A DNA stretch of 64,000 bases from positions 496,001-560,000 of the forward strand of contig CBDCYN010000023.1 of assembly GCA_965224205.1 (NCBI GenBank). Reading direction: 5' to 3'. This document shows positions 1 to 8,075 of this stretch, piece by piece (position 1 is the first letter of the stretch; every line of letters begins with the position of its first letter). The notes under the pieces were generated by a model. It saw nothing but the letters and a program-made list of their open reading frames with translations. It searched no databases and was not told the DNA's origin. Source of the DNA: CBDCYN01 sp965224205. GTDB taxonomy: Bacteria; Planctomycetota; Phycisphaerae; Phycisphaerales; Phycisphaeraceae. The translations under genes and the position numbers were made by a program.

Positions 1-1982
1 GCCGCGTTCAGACCGCTTCGTCCGGGATCGGCAACGGCGGTGACATCATCCTTGACGTCAGCGAACTTTCAATTATCGATCAAGCATTTCTATTTAGCAG
101 CACCTTTGGGTCGGGCTTGGCCGGTAACGTAGACGTCACCGCGGACAGCATCGTGATGGACGGATCGTTCCCGACAGGGGTCTTCGCCCGAGCGTTTGCC
201 GGCGCGGCTCGGGGCGGGGATGTTCGTGTGACCGCACAGAACCTGCTCCAACTAGACAACGGAGCGATGATCGACGCGTCGACTTTTAGCGCCGCCGATG
301 CCGGGAATGTGACGATCTTCGTCGAAACAGGCAACCTCGTGGTCTTGGGCCCTTCCTTTATAGCCGCAAGCGCCTTCTTTAATGGTACCGGAGCACCCGG
401 TGGACAGGGCGGCAGTGCAGGCACCTTAGACGTCACCGCCCCCCATATCGCCATTACGGGCCTGGAAACCATCGGCTCAACCGATGAAATAGGGGGTCTG
501 TTCTCGACCTCGGGGCCAGCCGGCGGATCGGGCGGAGACGTAACCGTAACGGCAGATAGTTTACGGATCCAGAACTTCGGGGTCGCCTCGGCGAGTTCGA
601 ACGGATCAGGACAAGGCGGTGACATCACCTTAGATGTCGACGTTCTGGAATTACTTGACGGGGGGTCGATTAGCAGCAACGCGAACGCGTCCGGCGATGG
701 GGGAGATGTGACCGTCACCGCAAAGACGGTCACCGTCGCCGGGTTCAGTCACGGCGAGATTGCCTTTAACACGGGCGGATCGGGTTTGCTCCCATCGCAG
801 ATCGCCGCCGAAGCGTTGTCGAGCCAGACAGCGTCGAGCGCCGGGGATTTGCACGTGGAAGCTCAAACTATCCATCTGCTCGACGGGGGCAAGCTCTTGG
901 CGAGGACCTTCGGTAACGGTCAAGCCGGCGACATCGACGTCGTGGCCGAAGATCTTCGGGTGTCGGGGTTTAATATCGATGTACTCAATGCTCCACTGAC
1001 TCAGGGAATCGACCCTCTCTTTGCCAGCGCCGGGATCGATTCGAGTACCGCCAGCGTGGTCGACGATATGCCGACGCAAGGCACCGCAGGGCAGGTCTAT
1101 GTGTCAGCTAAAACGCTCGAGATCGCTGACCGGGGGTTTATCTCCAGCAGATCTTTCTCGCAGGGCCCCGGCAATATTGTGCAGGTAACCGCGGAGCAGA
1201 TCATGATCAGGGACGAGGCAACCGTAACGGCCAGCAGCCAAAACCTGACCGGGCAGGCCGGCAAGGTGACGGTCACCTCCTTAGGCGATATCGTCCTCCG
1301 CGATGGAGGATCCGTCACGACCGCTTCAGAAAACTTCACCGGCGGAGACATCGCCGTCACCGCGGGAACCACGATCGACCTCTTCAATGACTCCACCATC
1401 AGTGCCGAAGCCGGTGGGAATGGCGGGAACATCAAACTCACCGCTCCCCGTCGTGTCCAGCTCGTCGACAGCACCCTCACCGCCCAGGCCGGTGAGAACG
1501 GGGCCAAAATCGAGATCGACCCCCAGTTCGTGATCTTGCGCAACAGCGTCATCAACGGCCTGTCCGAAGGCGAACCAGTCGAGGTGTTCATCGACCCCAA
1601 CGCGATCTTCTTGAACTCCAATAGCCAGATCCTCACCAGCGCCGCGACGCTACCCCCCGAACTGGACCTGTCCGGGAGTCTGGCCAGCTTCCCGGTCTCG
1701 CTGTTGCGAAGTTACATAAAGCTCGACCCGGGTTGCGCCGCGCAATTCGCCCGTGATACGAGCTCGTTTATGCGTCAAGGCCAAGGGGGGATACCGCTGC
1801 GCATCGACGGCTGGGTGCCGGTGGTGAACCTCGCCCAGCTCCGTGACCGCTCGGCAGCACGCGATACGGCACACGCCCCGCCACGAACCGGAACCCAGAC
1901 CGAACGTGACCGCAACGGCCGGGCCAGCGACCAACGACCCCAATCGTCACGCAGCCGACGGCCCGGCCTACCAAGGCGGTGA
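1..1982 (+). CDS. Filamentous-haemagglutinin-like exoprotein, 3' part only
   Basis: The frame is open from base 3 to the stop at 1982, so the gene enters from outside the window and its N-terminal secretion domain is not seen. The visible protein is made of irregular repeats rich in Gly, Asp, Val and Thr, with recurring blocks such as GGDVTVTA and GGDITLDV, as expected of a right-handed beta-helix adhesin of the two-partner-secretion FHA type. The last 200 residues contain a module (IDPQFVIL, AIFLNS, LPPELDLSG, then one Cys and SSF) that is nearly the same in the complete homologue at 19231-23646. It ends in an Arg-rich tail, RSRRPGLPRR. It is convergent with pstB. The family call is good; the ligand and the export partner are unknown, and no TpsB transporter gene is in the window. 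Confidence 0.85.
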   Translation, partial: RVQTASSGIGNGGDIILDVSELSIIDQAFLFSSTFGSGLAGNVDVTADSIVMDGSFPTGVFARAFAGAARGGDVRVTAQNLLQLDNGAMIDASTFSAADAGNVTIFVETGNLVVLGPSFIAASAFFNGTGAPGGQGGSAGTLDVTAPHIAITGLETIGSTDEIGGLFSTSGPAGGSGGDVTVTADSLRIQNFGVASASSNGSGQGGDITLDVDVLELLDGGSISSNANASGDGGDVTVTAKTVTVAGFSHGEIAFNTGGSGLLPSQIAAEALSSQTASSAGDLHVEAQTIHLLDGGKLLARTFGNGQAGDIDVVAEDLRVSGFNIDVLNAPLTQGIDPLFASAGIDSSTASVVDDMPTQGTAGQVYVSAKTLEIADRGFISSRSFSQGPGNIVQVTAEQIMIRDEATVTASSQNLTGQAGKVTVTSLGDIVLRDGGSVTTASENFTGGDIAVTAGTTIDLFNDSTISAEAGGNGGNIKLTAPRRVQLVDSTLTAQAGENGAKIEIDPQFVILRNSVINGLSEGEPVEVFIDPNAIFLNSNSQILTSAATLPPELDLSGSLASFPVSLLRSYIKLDPGCAAQFARDTSSFMRQGQGGIPLRIDGWVPVVNLAQLRDRSAARDTAHAPPRTGTQTERDRNGRASDQRPQSSRSRRPGLPRR

Positions 1983-2066
1983 CCGACCACGAGCTATCGT
2001 GATAGACGAACCCCGCCTGTCTCCAAGCCCGTCTCCAAACGGATCGTGGGACGCACCCCCCTCAGG

Positions 2067-2963
2067 TCAGCCCCTCGCCCCAGCTAGATATGCGCTGGTA
2101 ATCGGGTCGCTGGGGTGGTAGAAGACCTGTTTGGCGGGACCCGCCTCGATCAGCCGCCCACTGCCATCCTTAACCCAGAACACCGCCACGTCATCGGCGA
2201 TCCGCTTCGCCTGAGCCAGGTTGTGTGTGACGATCACCACTGTTACCCGGCCCCGCAGGCTGTGGATCAGATCCTCGACCACCCCGCTAGAGATCGGGTC
2301 CAAGGAACTGCATGGCTCGTCGAATAACACCACCTCCGGCTCCAGCGCCAGCGCCCGGGCGATGCACAACCGCTGCTGCTGACCCCCCGATAGCATCAAC
2401 GCCGGGCGATCCAGTCGGTCGCGCACCTCCGCCCACAGCCCCACGTCATGCAGGGCTTTCTCAACGATGGTCGCCCGCACCGTTCTGCCCCGTACCCCGT
2501 GCTCCTTAAGCGGCAGCTCGAGATTACGGCGGATCGACAGCGGGAATGGGTTGGGCTTCTGGAAGATCATCCCCACCCGCCGCCGCAGCCCGATCACGTC
2601 CGCCCCCGCGTCGTGGATGTCCTGTCCGTCGAGCGTCACCCGCCCCGTCACCACACAGCCCGGGATCAGATCCGTCAGACGATTAAGCGTCGATAGGAAA
2701 CTGCTCTTGCCGCAACCCGAAGGCCCCACCACCGCGGTGATCCGCCCACGGATGGCATCAAACGACACACGGTTTAACGCACACATCCCGCGATAAGCAA
2801 CGCTCAGTGATTCAGTTTTGATCACTTTCTCCGCCACCAGGCGATCAGCGGCCGGTCCCTGACGGCTCTGACCGTTGTCCCACGGACACTCCACCGCTAA
2901 CACCTTCACGGGCTTGGCGTCTTGCCGGCGATCGGGTCGAGGTATAGGGATCAATCTCGTCAT
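2067..2963 (-). CDS. pstB: Phosphate ABC transporter ATP-binding protein PstB
   Basis: This is the ATPase that powers high-affinity phosphate import through PstA-PstC. Walker A (GPSGCGKS, near residues 80-87), the Q-loop (MIFQKPNPFP), the signature LSGGQQQR, Walker B (VVLFDEP followed by CSSLDP) and the H-loop (VTHN) are all present. QKPNPFP is typical of PstB rather than of other ABC ATPases. The start is placed at 2963 because this ATG overlaps the pstA stop as ATGA; a longer reading would overlap pstA by 43 bases. The N-terminus is about 40 residues longer than usual PstB and resembles nothing I know. It is the last gene of the arsR-pstSCAB operon, and no phoU follows. Confidence 0.95.
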   Translation of the reverse strand: MTRLIPIPRPDRRQDAKPVKVLAVECPWDNGQSRQGPAADRLVAEKVIKTESLSVAYRGMCALNRVSFDAIRGRITAVVGPSGCGKSSFLSTLNRLTDLIPGCVVTGRVTLDGQDIHDAGADVIGLRRRVGMIFQKPNPFPLSIRRNLELPLKEHGVRGRTVRATIVEKALHDVGLWAEVRDRLDRPALMLSGGQQQRLCIARALALEPEVVLFDEPCSSLDPISSGVVEDLIHSLRGRVTVVIVTHNLAQAKRIADDVAVFWVKDGSGRLIEAGPAKQVFYHPSDPITSAYLAGARG

Positions 2964-3832
2964 GCCTGTATAATCCGGCTGCCCATTCGCCCCGCCGTCC
3001 ACACCGCCGCCGCGTTGATCACCAAGAGAAGCGCCACCAGCACCACCGCGGTCGTGTACGCCTTGGGCTCTCCACCCGGCACGTTCATCGCCAAGTCATA
3101 GATATGGACTGATAGTGTCCGGCCCGAGTCCAGCAGGGATTGCGGCATCCGGTCCACGTACCCGCTGGTGAATAGCAATGCCGCGGTCTCCGCTAACGTC
3201 CTGCCGATCCCCAGCACCAGCCCGACCGCGACCCCGGGGATTGCCGCCGGCAGCAGGATCGACGCCACCGACCGCGTCCGGCTTAACCCTAACGCCGCCG
3301 CTGCCCGCCGGTAATCATCCGGCACGGCTCGTAACCCCGCTTCGGTGGACCGAATCAGGATCGGCAAAACCATGCACGCCAAAGTCAGCCCGCCCGACAA
3401 GACCGAGTACCCCAACCCTAACCACACGACAAAAAAAGCGTTACCGAAAAGACCGAATACGATCGACGGCACCGCGGCCAACACGTCTAGGCTTGCGCCG
3501 ATCACCGCGCCGAACCATCGGCCTCGCCGCGTAAATTCGGCCAGGAACACCGCCGTGGCCACCCCCGCCGGCACCGCCACCCCCAAACACACCCCCAGGA
3601 CCAAAAAACTCGACACGATCACCGATCCCACCCCCCCACCGCGGCCCGCCCGCTGCGGTGATTCGATCATGAACCCCCAGCTAAGGCCACCAAGACCATG
3701 GACCAGTAAATCGATCACAATCCACGAGAAAAACGCGGTGATCACCAACGCGACACCCCACACGGCCCCCGCCACTAATCGGTCGCCGGGGCCGCGCGTC
3801 GGAAGGTGCATCGTTAGACAACTCATGGGCAT
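2960..3832 (-). CDS. pstA: Phosphate ABC transporter permease PstA
   Basis: Inner-membrane permease subunit with about six hydrophobic segments. The coupling loop with its EAA-type motif is visible as EAGLRAVPDDYRRAAAALGLSR, followed by LLPAAIPGVAVGLVLGIGRTLAETAALLFTSG, which is typical of PstA. At 290 residues it has the normal length for the family. Its stop overlaps the start of pstB, so the two are translationally coupled. Internal Met codons at residues 3 and 8 are possible alternative starts. It follows pstC after a 60-base gap that contains a palindromic repeat. Confidence 0.93.
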   Translation of the reverse strand: MPMSCLTMHLPTRGPGDRLVAGAVWGVALVITAFFSWIVIDLLVHGLGGLSWGFMIESPQRAGRGGGVGSVIVSSFLVLGVCLGVAVPAGVATAVFLAEFTRRGRWFGAVIGASLDVLAAVPSIVFGLFGNAFFVVWLGLGYSVLSGGLTLACMVLPILIRSTEAGLRAVPDDYRRAAAALGLSRTRSVASILLPAAIPGVAVGLVLGIGRTLAETAALLFTSGYVDRMPQSLLDSGRTLSVHIYDLAMNVPGGEPKAYTTAVVLVALLLVINAAAVWTAGRMGSRIIQA

Positions 3833-3846
3833 TGATCCTAGGCCTC

Positions 3847-3871
3847 AGCTGCGGGCAGCCTGTCCGCAGCT
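3847..3871. repeat. REP-like palindrome inside the pst operon
   Basis: Two 8-base arms, AGCTGCGG and CCGCAGCT, flank a short GC-rich centre between pstC and pstA. Near-identical palindromes lie at 29457-29481 and 35799-35826, and a looser relative at 41055-41075, always between genes. In the transcript it would fold into a hairpin separating pstC from pstA and could change relative expression or mRNA decay; that role is inference. Confidence 0.6.
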
Positions 3872-3892
3872 AGATAACCCCGGCGTACGGCA

Positions 3893-4795
3893 TCATCCGC
3901 GTTTGTACACCGCGGACACTCGCCGGCCCAACTCGACCCCCCCGAACATCACACACACCATCGCCATCAAGATCAGCCCCGAGACGAACAACGCCGATCG
4001 ATGATCCCCCAGCGCATAACCCATCTCCAACGCGATATTGGCGGTGAGCGTCCGTACCGGGTCGAACAGCCCGGTCGGGGTACGAACGATGTTCCCACAA
4101 ACCATCAACACCGCCATGGTTTCACCGATCGCCCTGGCCGCGCCCAGGACAACCCCGGTCACCAGCCCATGCGCCGCGGCGGGGATCGCCACCGCCCCCA
4201 CGATCGTGCCTCGTCCCATCCCCAGCGCCGCGGCGCCTTGCACATATTCAACGGGCACCGCCCCCAATGCCGCGTCTGCCACCAGAGCGATCGTAGGCGT
4301 GATCATCAAACCCACCACCAGCACCCCGGTCGCCAAACCCGCCCCCGGGGGCTGGAACTCTGCGATCAGCGGCGCGACCACCACCAGCCCCCAGAACCCG
4401 TACACCACCGACGGGATCCCCGCTAAAAGCCCGATCAGCCCCCGGTACCCTGCGGCTAGGCGTCGCCCCGCGTAGAAGCGGCAGAACACCCCAGACGCCA
4501 CACCCGCCGGAGCCGCCAGCGCACAGGCGCCGACCGTCACCGCCAGCGTCCCCCACACCATCGGCATGATCCCGAAAGCCCCTTGGCTAGCCCGCGGCGC
4601 GGGGTGCCACGACGGGTCGCTGACCAACCGCCCAGCGACATCCCTCAGCGCCGTAGCGGATTCGATCACCAACAACCCCACGATGATCACCACCAGTGAA
4701 GCCGCCGCCGCCGCGACCGCTCGTAGGCTCCACACCGTGACACGGTCAATCGTCGATGGGGACAAAGTAGAGGTCTCGCACAAGGTCATGTACAC
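3893..4795 (-). CDS. pstC: Phosphate ABC transporter permease PstC
   Basis: Second permease subunit of the phosphate importer, 300 residues with six hydrophobic segments. The conserved stretches GIPSVVYGFWGL and EYVQGAAALGMGRGT, and the late GAARAIGETMAVLMVCGN segment, identify PstC. The start lies inside the end of pstS: GTG at 4795 or ATG at 4789 gives an overlap of 50 or 44 bases with the pstS stop at 4746. No Shine-Dalgarno sequence is visible before either codon, so translation is probably coupled to pstS. Which of the two starts is used cannot be decided from sequence. Confidence 0.92.
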   Translation of the reverse strand: MYMTLCETSTLSPSTIDRVTVWSLRAVAAAAASLVVIIVGLLVIESATALRDVAGRLVSDPSWHPAPRASQGAFGIMPMVWGTLAVTVGACALAAPAGVASGVFCRFYAGRRLAAGYRGLIGLLAGIPSVVYGFWGLVVVAPLIAEFQPPGAGLATGVLVVGLMITPTIALVADAALGAVPVEYVQGAAALGMGRGTIVGAVAIPAAAHGLVTGVVLGAARAIGETMAVLMVCGNIVRTPTGLFDPVRTLTANIALEMGYALGDHRSALFVSGLILMAMVCVMFGGVELGRRVSAVYKRG

Positions 4796-5741
4796 GATCC
4801 GACCGGGCCAGGGCGATGAATGCTTCGGCCAGCCCCGACGGCGCCTGCTTTGTGATCAGGTTCAGCGGGCGGCGCAGCGGGTACGAGCCGTCGCGCACGC
4901 TCGACGTCGCAGCCGGGATTGAACCCAACGGCAGCAGCCTGACCGCCTGCCCCGAAGCCACGGCGTGCTCGGCGGCGCCGATCGAGACATAGCCGATCGC
5001 CCCCGGCTGGCCCGCGACGGTTTTCAATGCTTGCTGGTTGTCCCCGATCACGACCGACGCACGCACCTGCCGGCTGTCGATCCCGAAGTGTTGGAGCAGC
5101 AGTTCGTGGGTCGAGCGCCCCTGGGCTTTGTGGACCACCACGATCGGGCCGTGGCGCCCGCCGGCCTGGCCCCAGTCGGTGAACCGGCCGGTATAAATCC
5201 CGATGACCTGCTGATCGGTCAGCTGTGGCACCGGGTTGTCGCGGTGCACGATCAGGCCGATCCCGTCGAGCGCGATCGTGTACGCCCGCAGATCTGCCTC
5301 GTCTTCGTTTAACGCCCGAGAAGCCATCCCGATATCCACCAGCCCGCGCCGCGCATCGCTGATCCCGCGCGACGACCCGCCGGTCTGCACGTCGACCCGC
5401 ACCCCCGGGTGCCGCTGCTCAAACCGCTTGGCGATCTCCATCGCCAGCGGTGCGACGGTGCTCGAACCCGTCAGCTGCAATCGCCCCGACAGACCGGTCG
5501 GGGCATTCGCCTGGGTTTGATCCGAACACGCTACCAGCCCAGGGATGACGAGGGTCACAACCAGGAACCACAGACCCTGTCTCCAAGCCGGCTCTGGACG
5601 TCGGGGGCGGTTCCCCCGGCGGCTGGTTCGCCCGCGCCGACCGCGGAAAGCTCGGGCACCAACCCCGGCTGACCAACCGCCGGGGGAACCCGATTGAAAC
5701 GCTAAGACAAAGCCTATCCCAGTCCGCATAGGAGCGATCAT
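4746..5741 (-). CDS. pstS: Phosphate-binding lipoprotein PstS
   Basis: Periplasmic phosphate-binding protein that feeds PstCAB. The mature part opens with LTGSSTVAPLAMEIAKRFE and continues with TGGSSRGISDARRG and IGMASRALNEDE, the hallmark phosphate-site segments of the PstS family. A hydrophobic stretch ending in LVAC gives a lipobox at about residue 72. The start is set at the ATG at 5741, 8 bases past the arsR stop; ATG at 5729 is an alternative. The roughly 50-residue Arg/Gly-rich stretch before the hydrophobic segment is unusually long for a signal peptide, so the true start may be an unrecognised internal codon. The 3' end overlaps pstC. Confidence 0.92.
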   Translation of the reverse strand: MIAPMRTGIGFVLAFQSGSPGGWSAGVGARAFRGRRGRTSRRGNRPRRPEPAWRQGLWFLVVTLVIPGLVACSDQTQANAPTGLSGRLQLTGSSTVAPLAMEIAKRFEQRHPGVRVDVQTGGSSRGISDARRGLVDIGMASRALNEDEADLRAYTIALDGIGLIVHRDNPVPQLTDQQVIGIYTGRFTDWGQAGGRHGPIVVVHKAQGRSTHELLLQHFGIDSRQVRASVVIGDNQQALKTVAGQPGAIGYVSIGAAEHAVASGQAVRLLPLGSIPAATSSVRDGSYPLRRPLNLITKQAPSGLAEAFIALARSDRVHDLVRDLYFVPIDD

Positions 5742-5748
5742 GAAGGTC

Positions 5749-6060
5749 TTATGGATCAAACGATAACCGGCAACAGCCCAGATCGATCGACTCATCGCTG
5801 CATCGGTCGGCCAGGACCGCGTCCGACAGGCGGTACAGTACCGCTTTCCCGTCGCGCCTCGACTCGACCACGCCCGCGTCGCGCAACACCCGCAGGTGGT
5901 GTGAAAGCAGGCTCTGGTCGACGTCGATCGTGGCGTTCATCGCGTTCACGTGTTGGGGGCCCTTGAGCAGTTGGCGGACCACCGCCAGGCGAGTGTCGTC
6001 GGCGAGTACCTTTAATTTCGCGACACACCCGTCGCGGCGAATCGTCGCATGATCGGTCAT
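5749..6060 (-). CDS. ArsR-family winged-helix regulator at the head of the pst operon
   Basis: A 103-residue DNA-binding protein with an ArsR/SmtB winged helix: LADDTRLAVVRQLL, then the recognition helix in DVDQSLLSHHLRVLRDAGVVESRRDGK and the wing AVLYRLSD. It lacks the classical CVC metal site in helix 3 but has a C-terminal cysteine cluster, DRCSDES followed by GCC, that could bind arsenite or a metal. The ATG at 6060 is preferred over the upstream GTG at 6093. It is 8 bases upstream of pstS, so it is probably co-transcribed and represses its own operon through the palindrome at 6107-6122. It could respond to arsenite, to another metal or to an unknown signal; the sequence does not decide. 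Confidence 0.85.
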   Translation of the reverse strand: MTDHATIRRDGCVAKLKVLADDTRLAVVRQLLKGPQHVNAMNATIDVDQSLLSHHLRVLRDAGVVESRRDGKAVLYRLSDAVLADRCSDESIDLGCCRLSFDP

Positions 6061-6106
6061 AAGCGGCGTCTCCGAATCAGGCCCTATGGCCATAGTGCCT
6101 GTTTAT

Positions 6107-6122
6107 ATGAAAATTATTTCAT
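6107..6122. promoter_or_regulatory. Probable ArsR operator for the pst operon
   Basis: ATGAAA and TTTCAT form perfect 6-base arms around a 4-base AT spacer, 46 bases upstream of the arsR start. The AT-rich palindrome resembles known ArsR/SmtB operators, which are imperfect 12-2-12 repeats built on TGAA-like half-sites. It is the only clear dyad in the region. Assignment to the ArsR protein rests on position and form. Confidence 0.55.
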
Positions 6123-6328
6123 GGCACAAGTCGTTGGGCTAACGTTGTGGGCTGACGCCGGGTCAAGGGCCCGGATCGGAGCGACGGGGCTCGGCCACGT
6201 CATCGCCCCCATAGCCCGTCGACGACGCTCTTGCTGGTGGAGCCACGCGTCGTGTATCCAAGGACCACGACGATGATCCGGTTGACCCCGTGGATCGACG
6301 TGCCACGTACAAGACTTACGCGGTTAGG

Positions 6329-7504
6329 TCATTTGGGATGGAGATCCCTTGGCCTTGTGGCTCGCAAGATCGGCTGCTCGACGGCGTGGTACGAGACCGT
6401 CGCGACCGCGATCGTCAACGCTAAGCTGCTCAACCCGAAGATCAGTGTATAAGTCGGGGCGTCGAATCCGATTTTTTGCATGAACTTGGCGGTGACGTTC
6501 TGGCAGGCCAAATGATACACATAGACCCCGTACGAGATCACCCCTAACGCCCGCAGCGGCCACGCGTCTAGCAGCCGTCGAGCCATCGGGGCCAAAGGGG
6601 CGAAAAGGATCAGCGAGGTGATCAGCACGGGCACGTACGGGAGGTTGTACCGGCCGTACGGCACTTGGAGTATCCCATCGAGGGGGGTGCTGAGGATGAG
6701 AAGCAACATGACGCCCGCTGCCCAACACACGACCTCGGCGCCGATCGGGCTTACCATCAAGTTGCTGGGGTGCTGCCGGGTGCGGATCTCCAGAAAGAAC
6801 CGACCCGCGACGATTCCCAGCAGAAAATGCGGCAGGTGGGCTAGAACCGAGAGACTCAAAACCGCACCGTGGGGGCGCATCACATTGGGCGGGAACGGCC
6901 ACGTGGGTGTGCTGTGAGCCCAGGTCATCACACCCCAATGCAGCCCGTACGCGCCGACCGCCAAGAGGCCAAGCCCCAGCACCGGTGTTTTGCTCCAGGG
7001 ATCGAACCGTCGCATCACGGTAAGCATCATCGGAAACAGAAGATAGAACTGGGCCTGCACCGCCAGCGTCCAGAAGGGCTCGCTGATACTGTAAAACGAG
7101 AACTCGGCGTAGTTATGGAGGAATAGGTAGTGTAGAGCGATATCGACCCATTCCTGAGCATCCGACCCATGTCGGTGTAGCAAGACCAAGGCAGTCATAC
7201 ACAAAAAGTAAGCCGGGACGATCCGTCCGATACGGCGAAGAGCGAAAGGCCCTATGCGGAGTTCCTGGAATGAGTTTACGCGACCAGACCAGTAGGGCAG
7301 CCCAAGCAAAAACCCGCTTAGAATGAAAAACAACGCTACCCCGGTATTCCCGTTTTTGAGCAACCGATCCAGCTCGATGTACCCATAACGCCCCGATATC
7401 CCGGTATGTTGGTGAAAATGCACCCCAAACACCGCCAGACAGGCCAGGCCTCGCAGGCCGTCGAGCGCGGGGATGCGTGAGCGGTCTAGGTCGGTCGAGT
7501 CCAT
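6329..7504 (-). CDS. Acyltransferase family 3 (OafA/YrhL-like) membrane protein
   Basis: A 391-residue integral membrane protein of the family that O-acetylates sugars of surface polysaccharides. The N-terminal signature IPALDGLRGLACLAVFGVHFHQHTG includes the expected R and H of the acyltransferase-3 motif. FFILSGFLLGLPYWSGR is the second conserved segment, and about ten hydrophobic helices follow. No C-terminal SGNH domain is present. It stands alone between the pst operon and a divergent oxidoreductase gene, so the polysaccharide substrate is unknown. Confidence 0.88.
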   Translation of the reverse strand: MDSTDLDRSRIPALDGLRGLACLAVFGVHFHQHTGISGRYGYIELDRLLKNGNTGVALFFILSGFLLGLPYWSGRVNSFQELRIGPFALRRIGRIVPAYFLCMTALVLLHRHGSDAQEWVDIALHYLFLHNYAEFSFYSISEPFWTLAVQAQFYLLFPMMLTVMRRFDPWSKTPVLGLGLLAVGAYGLHWGVMTWAHSTPTWPFPPNVMRPHGAVLSLSVLAHLPHFLLGIVAGRFFLEIRTRQHPSNLMVSPIGAEVVCWAAGVMLLLILSTPLDGILQVPYGRYNLPYVPVLITSLILFAPLAPMARRLLDAWPLRALGVISYGVYVYHLACQNVTAKFMQKIGFDAPTYTLIFGLSSLALTIAVATVSYHAVEQPILRATRPRDLHPK

Positions 7505-8075
7505 AGGTCCAACGATCGCGGCGGGGTGAAAACGGCCAAGTGCGGACGAGTATGGATGGAATTGAACGGTTCAGCGGACTCGCACGGTGATTCGCCCGCC
7601 GTCCATGGCGGGCGGTTAAACCAACGCCCTCCTCCTCATATCAACGCAATCCTTTACAATACATAATGTTATCATATTTTTTTAAACACTTGATCCATGA
7701 AAACCCCTTTTCGACGCCTGGCCAATCCAAACCGACCGGCACCTTTCCATCTCGCTTCGGGGGTTACACGGTGGTTGCGTGCTCCTAACCCAGGTATAAT
7801 ATCGCTTGTTGAAAGTGAGCTCATTTTTCCTTTGATGTCTAAGTTTGTTCGATCTAGAACAAAGCAGGGCAACACAGATCCATGACAATCATCACCTTGG
7901 TCGCTTCACGGCATACACGAGAGCTAGGGGGCCACTATCAGGCACCAGAAAGCTTCGCACGGTTGAATGCAAACTCCGTCGACGATCACGGATGCCGCCC
8001 CTAAACCCGAAGTAAAGACTCGAACAAGGCATTCTCTCGTTGGACTGTCTCGTACATGTATCTTCGGAAAATCAA
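7505..8075. other. Intergenic region between divergent genes, no gene seen
   Basis: About 570 bases separate the acyltransferase gene from the divergent oxidoreductase. Short open frames at 7672-7888 on both strands have no family resemblance and no ribosome-binding site. The stretch 7640-7690 and the part around 7795-7850 are AT-rich and may hold promoters, but I cannot define a -35/-10 pair with confidence. Confidence 0.5.

Noticed and set aside
80..733. Long antisense frames within the FHA-like gene
   Set aside because: They are shadows caused by the repetitive GC-rich codons of the exoprotein gene.
7672..7888. Overlapping short frames on both strands
   Set aside because: They overlap each other and lack domains and ribosome sites; probably chance frames in AT-rich DNA.
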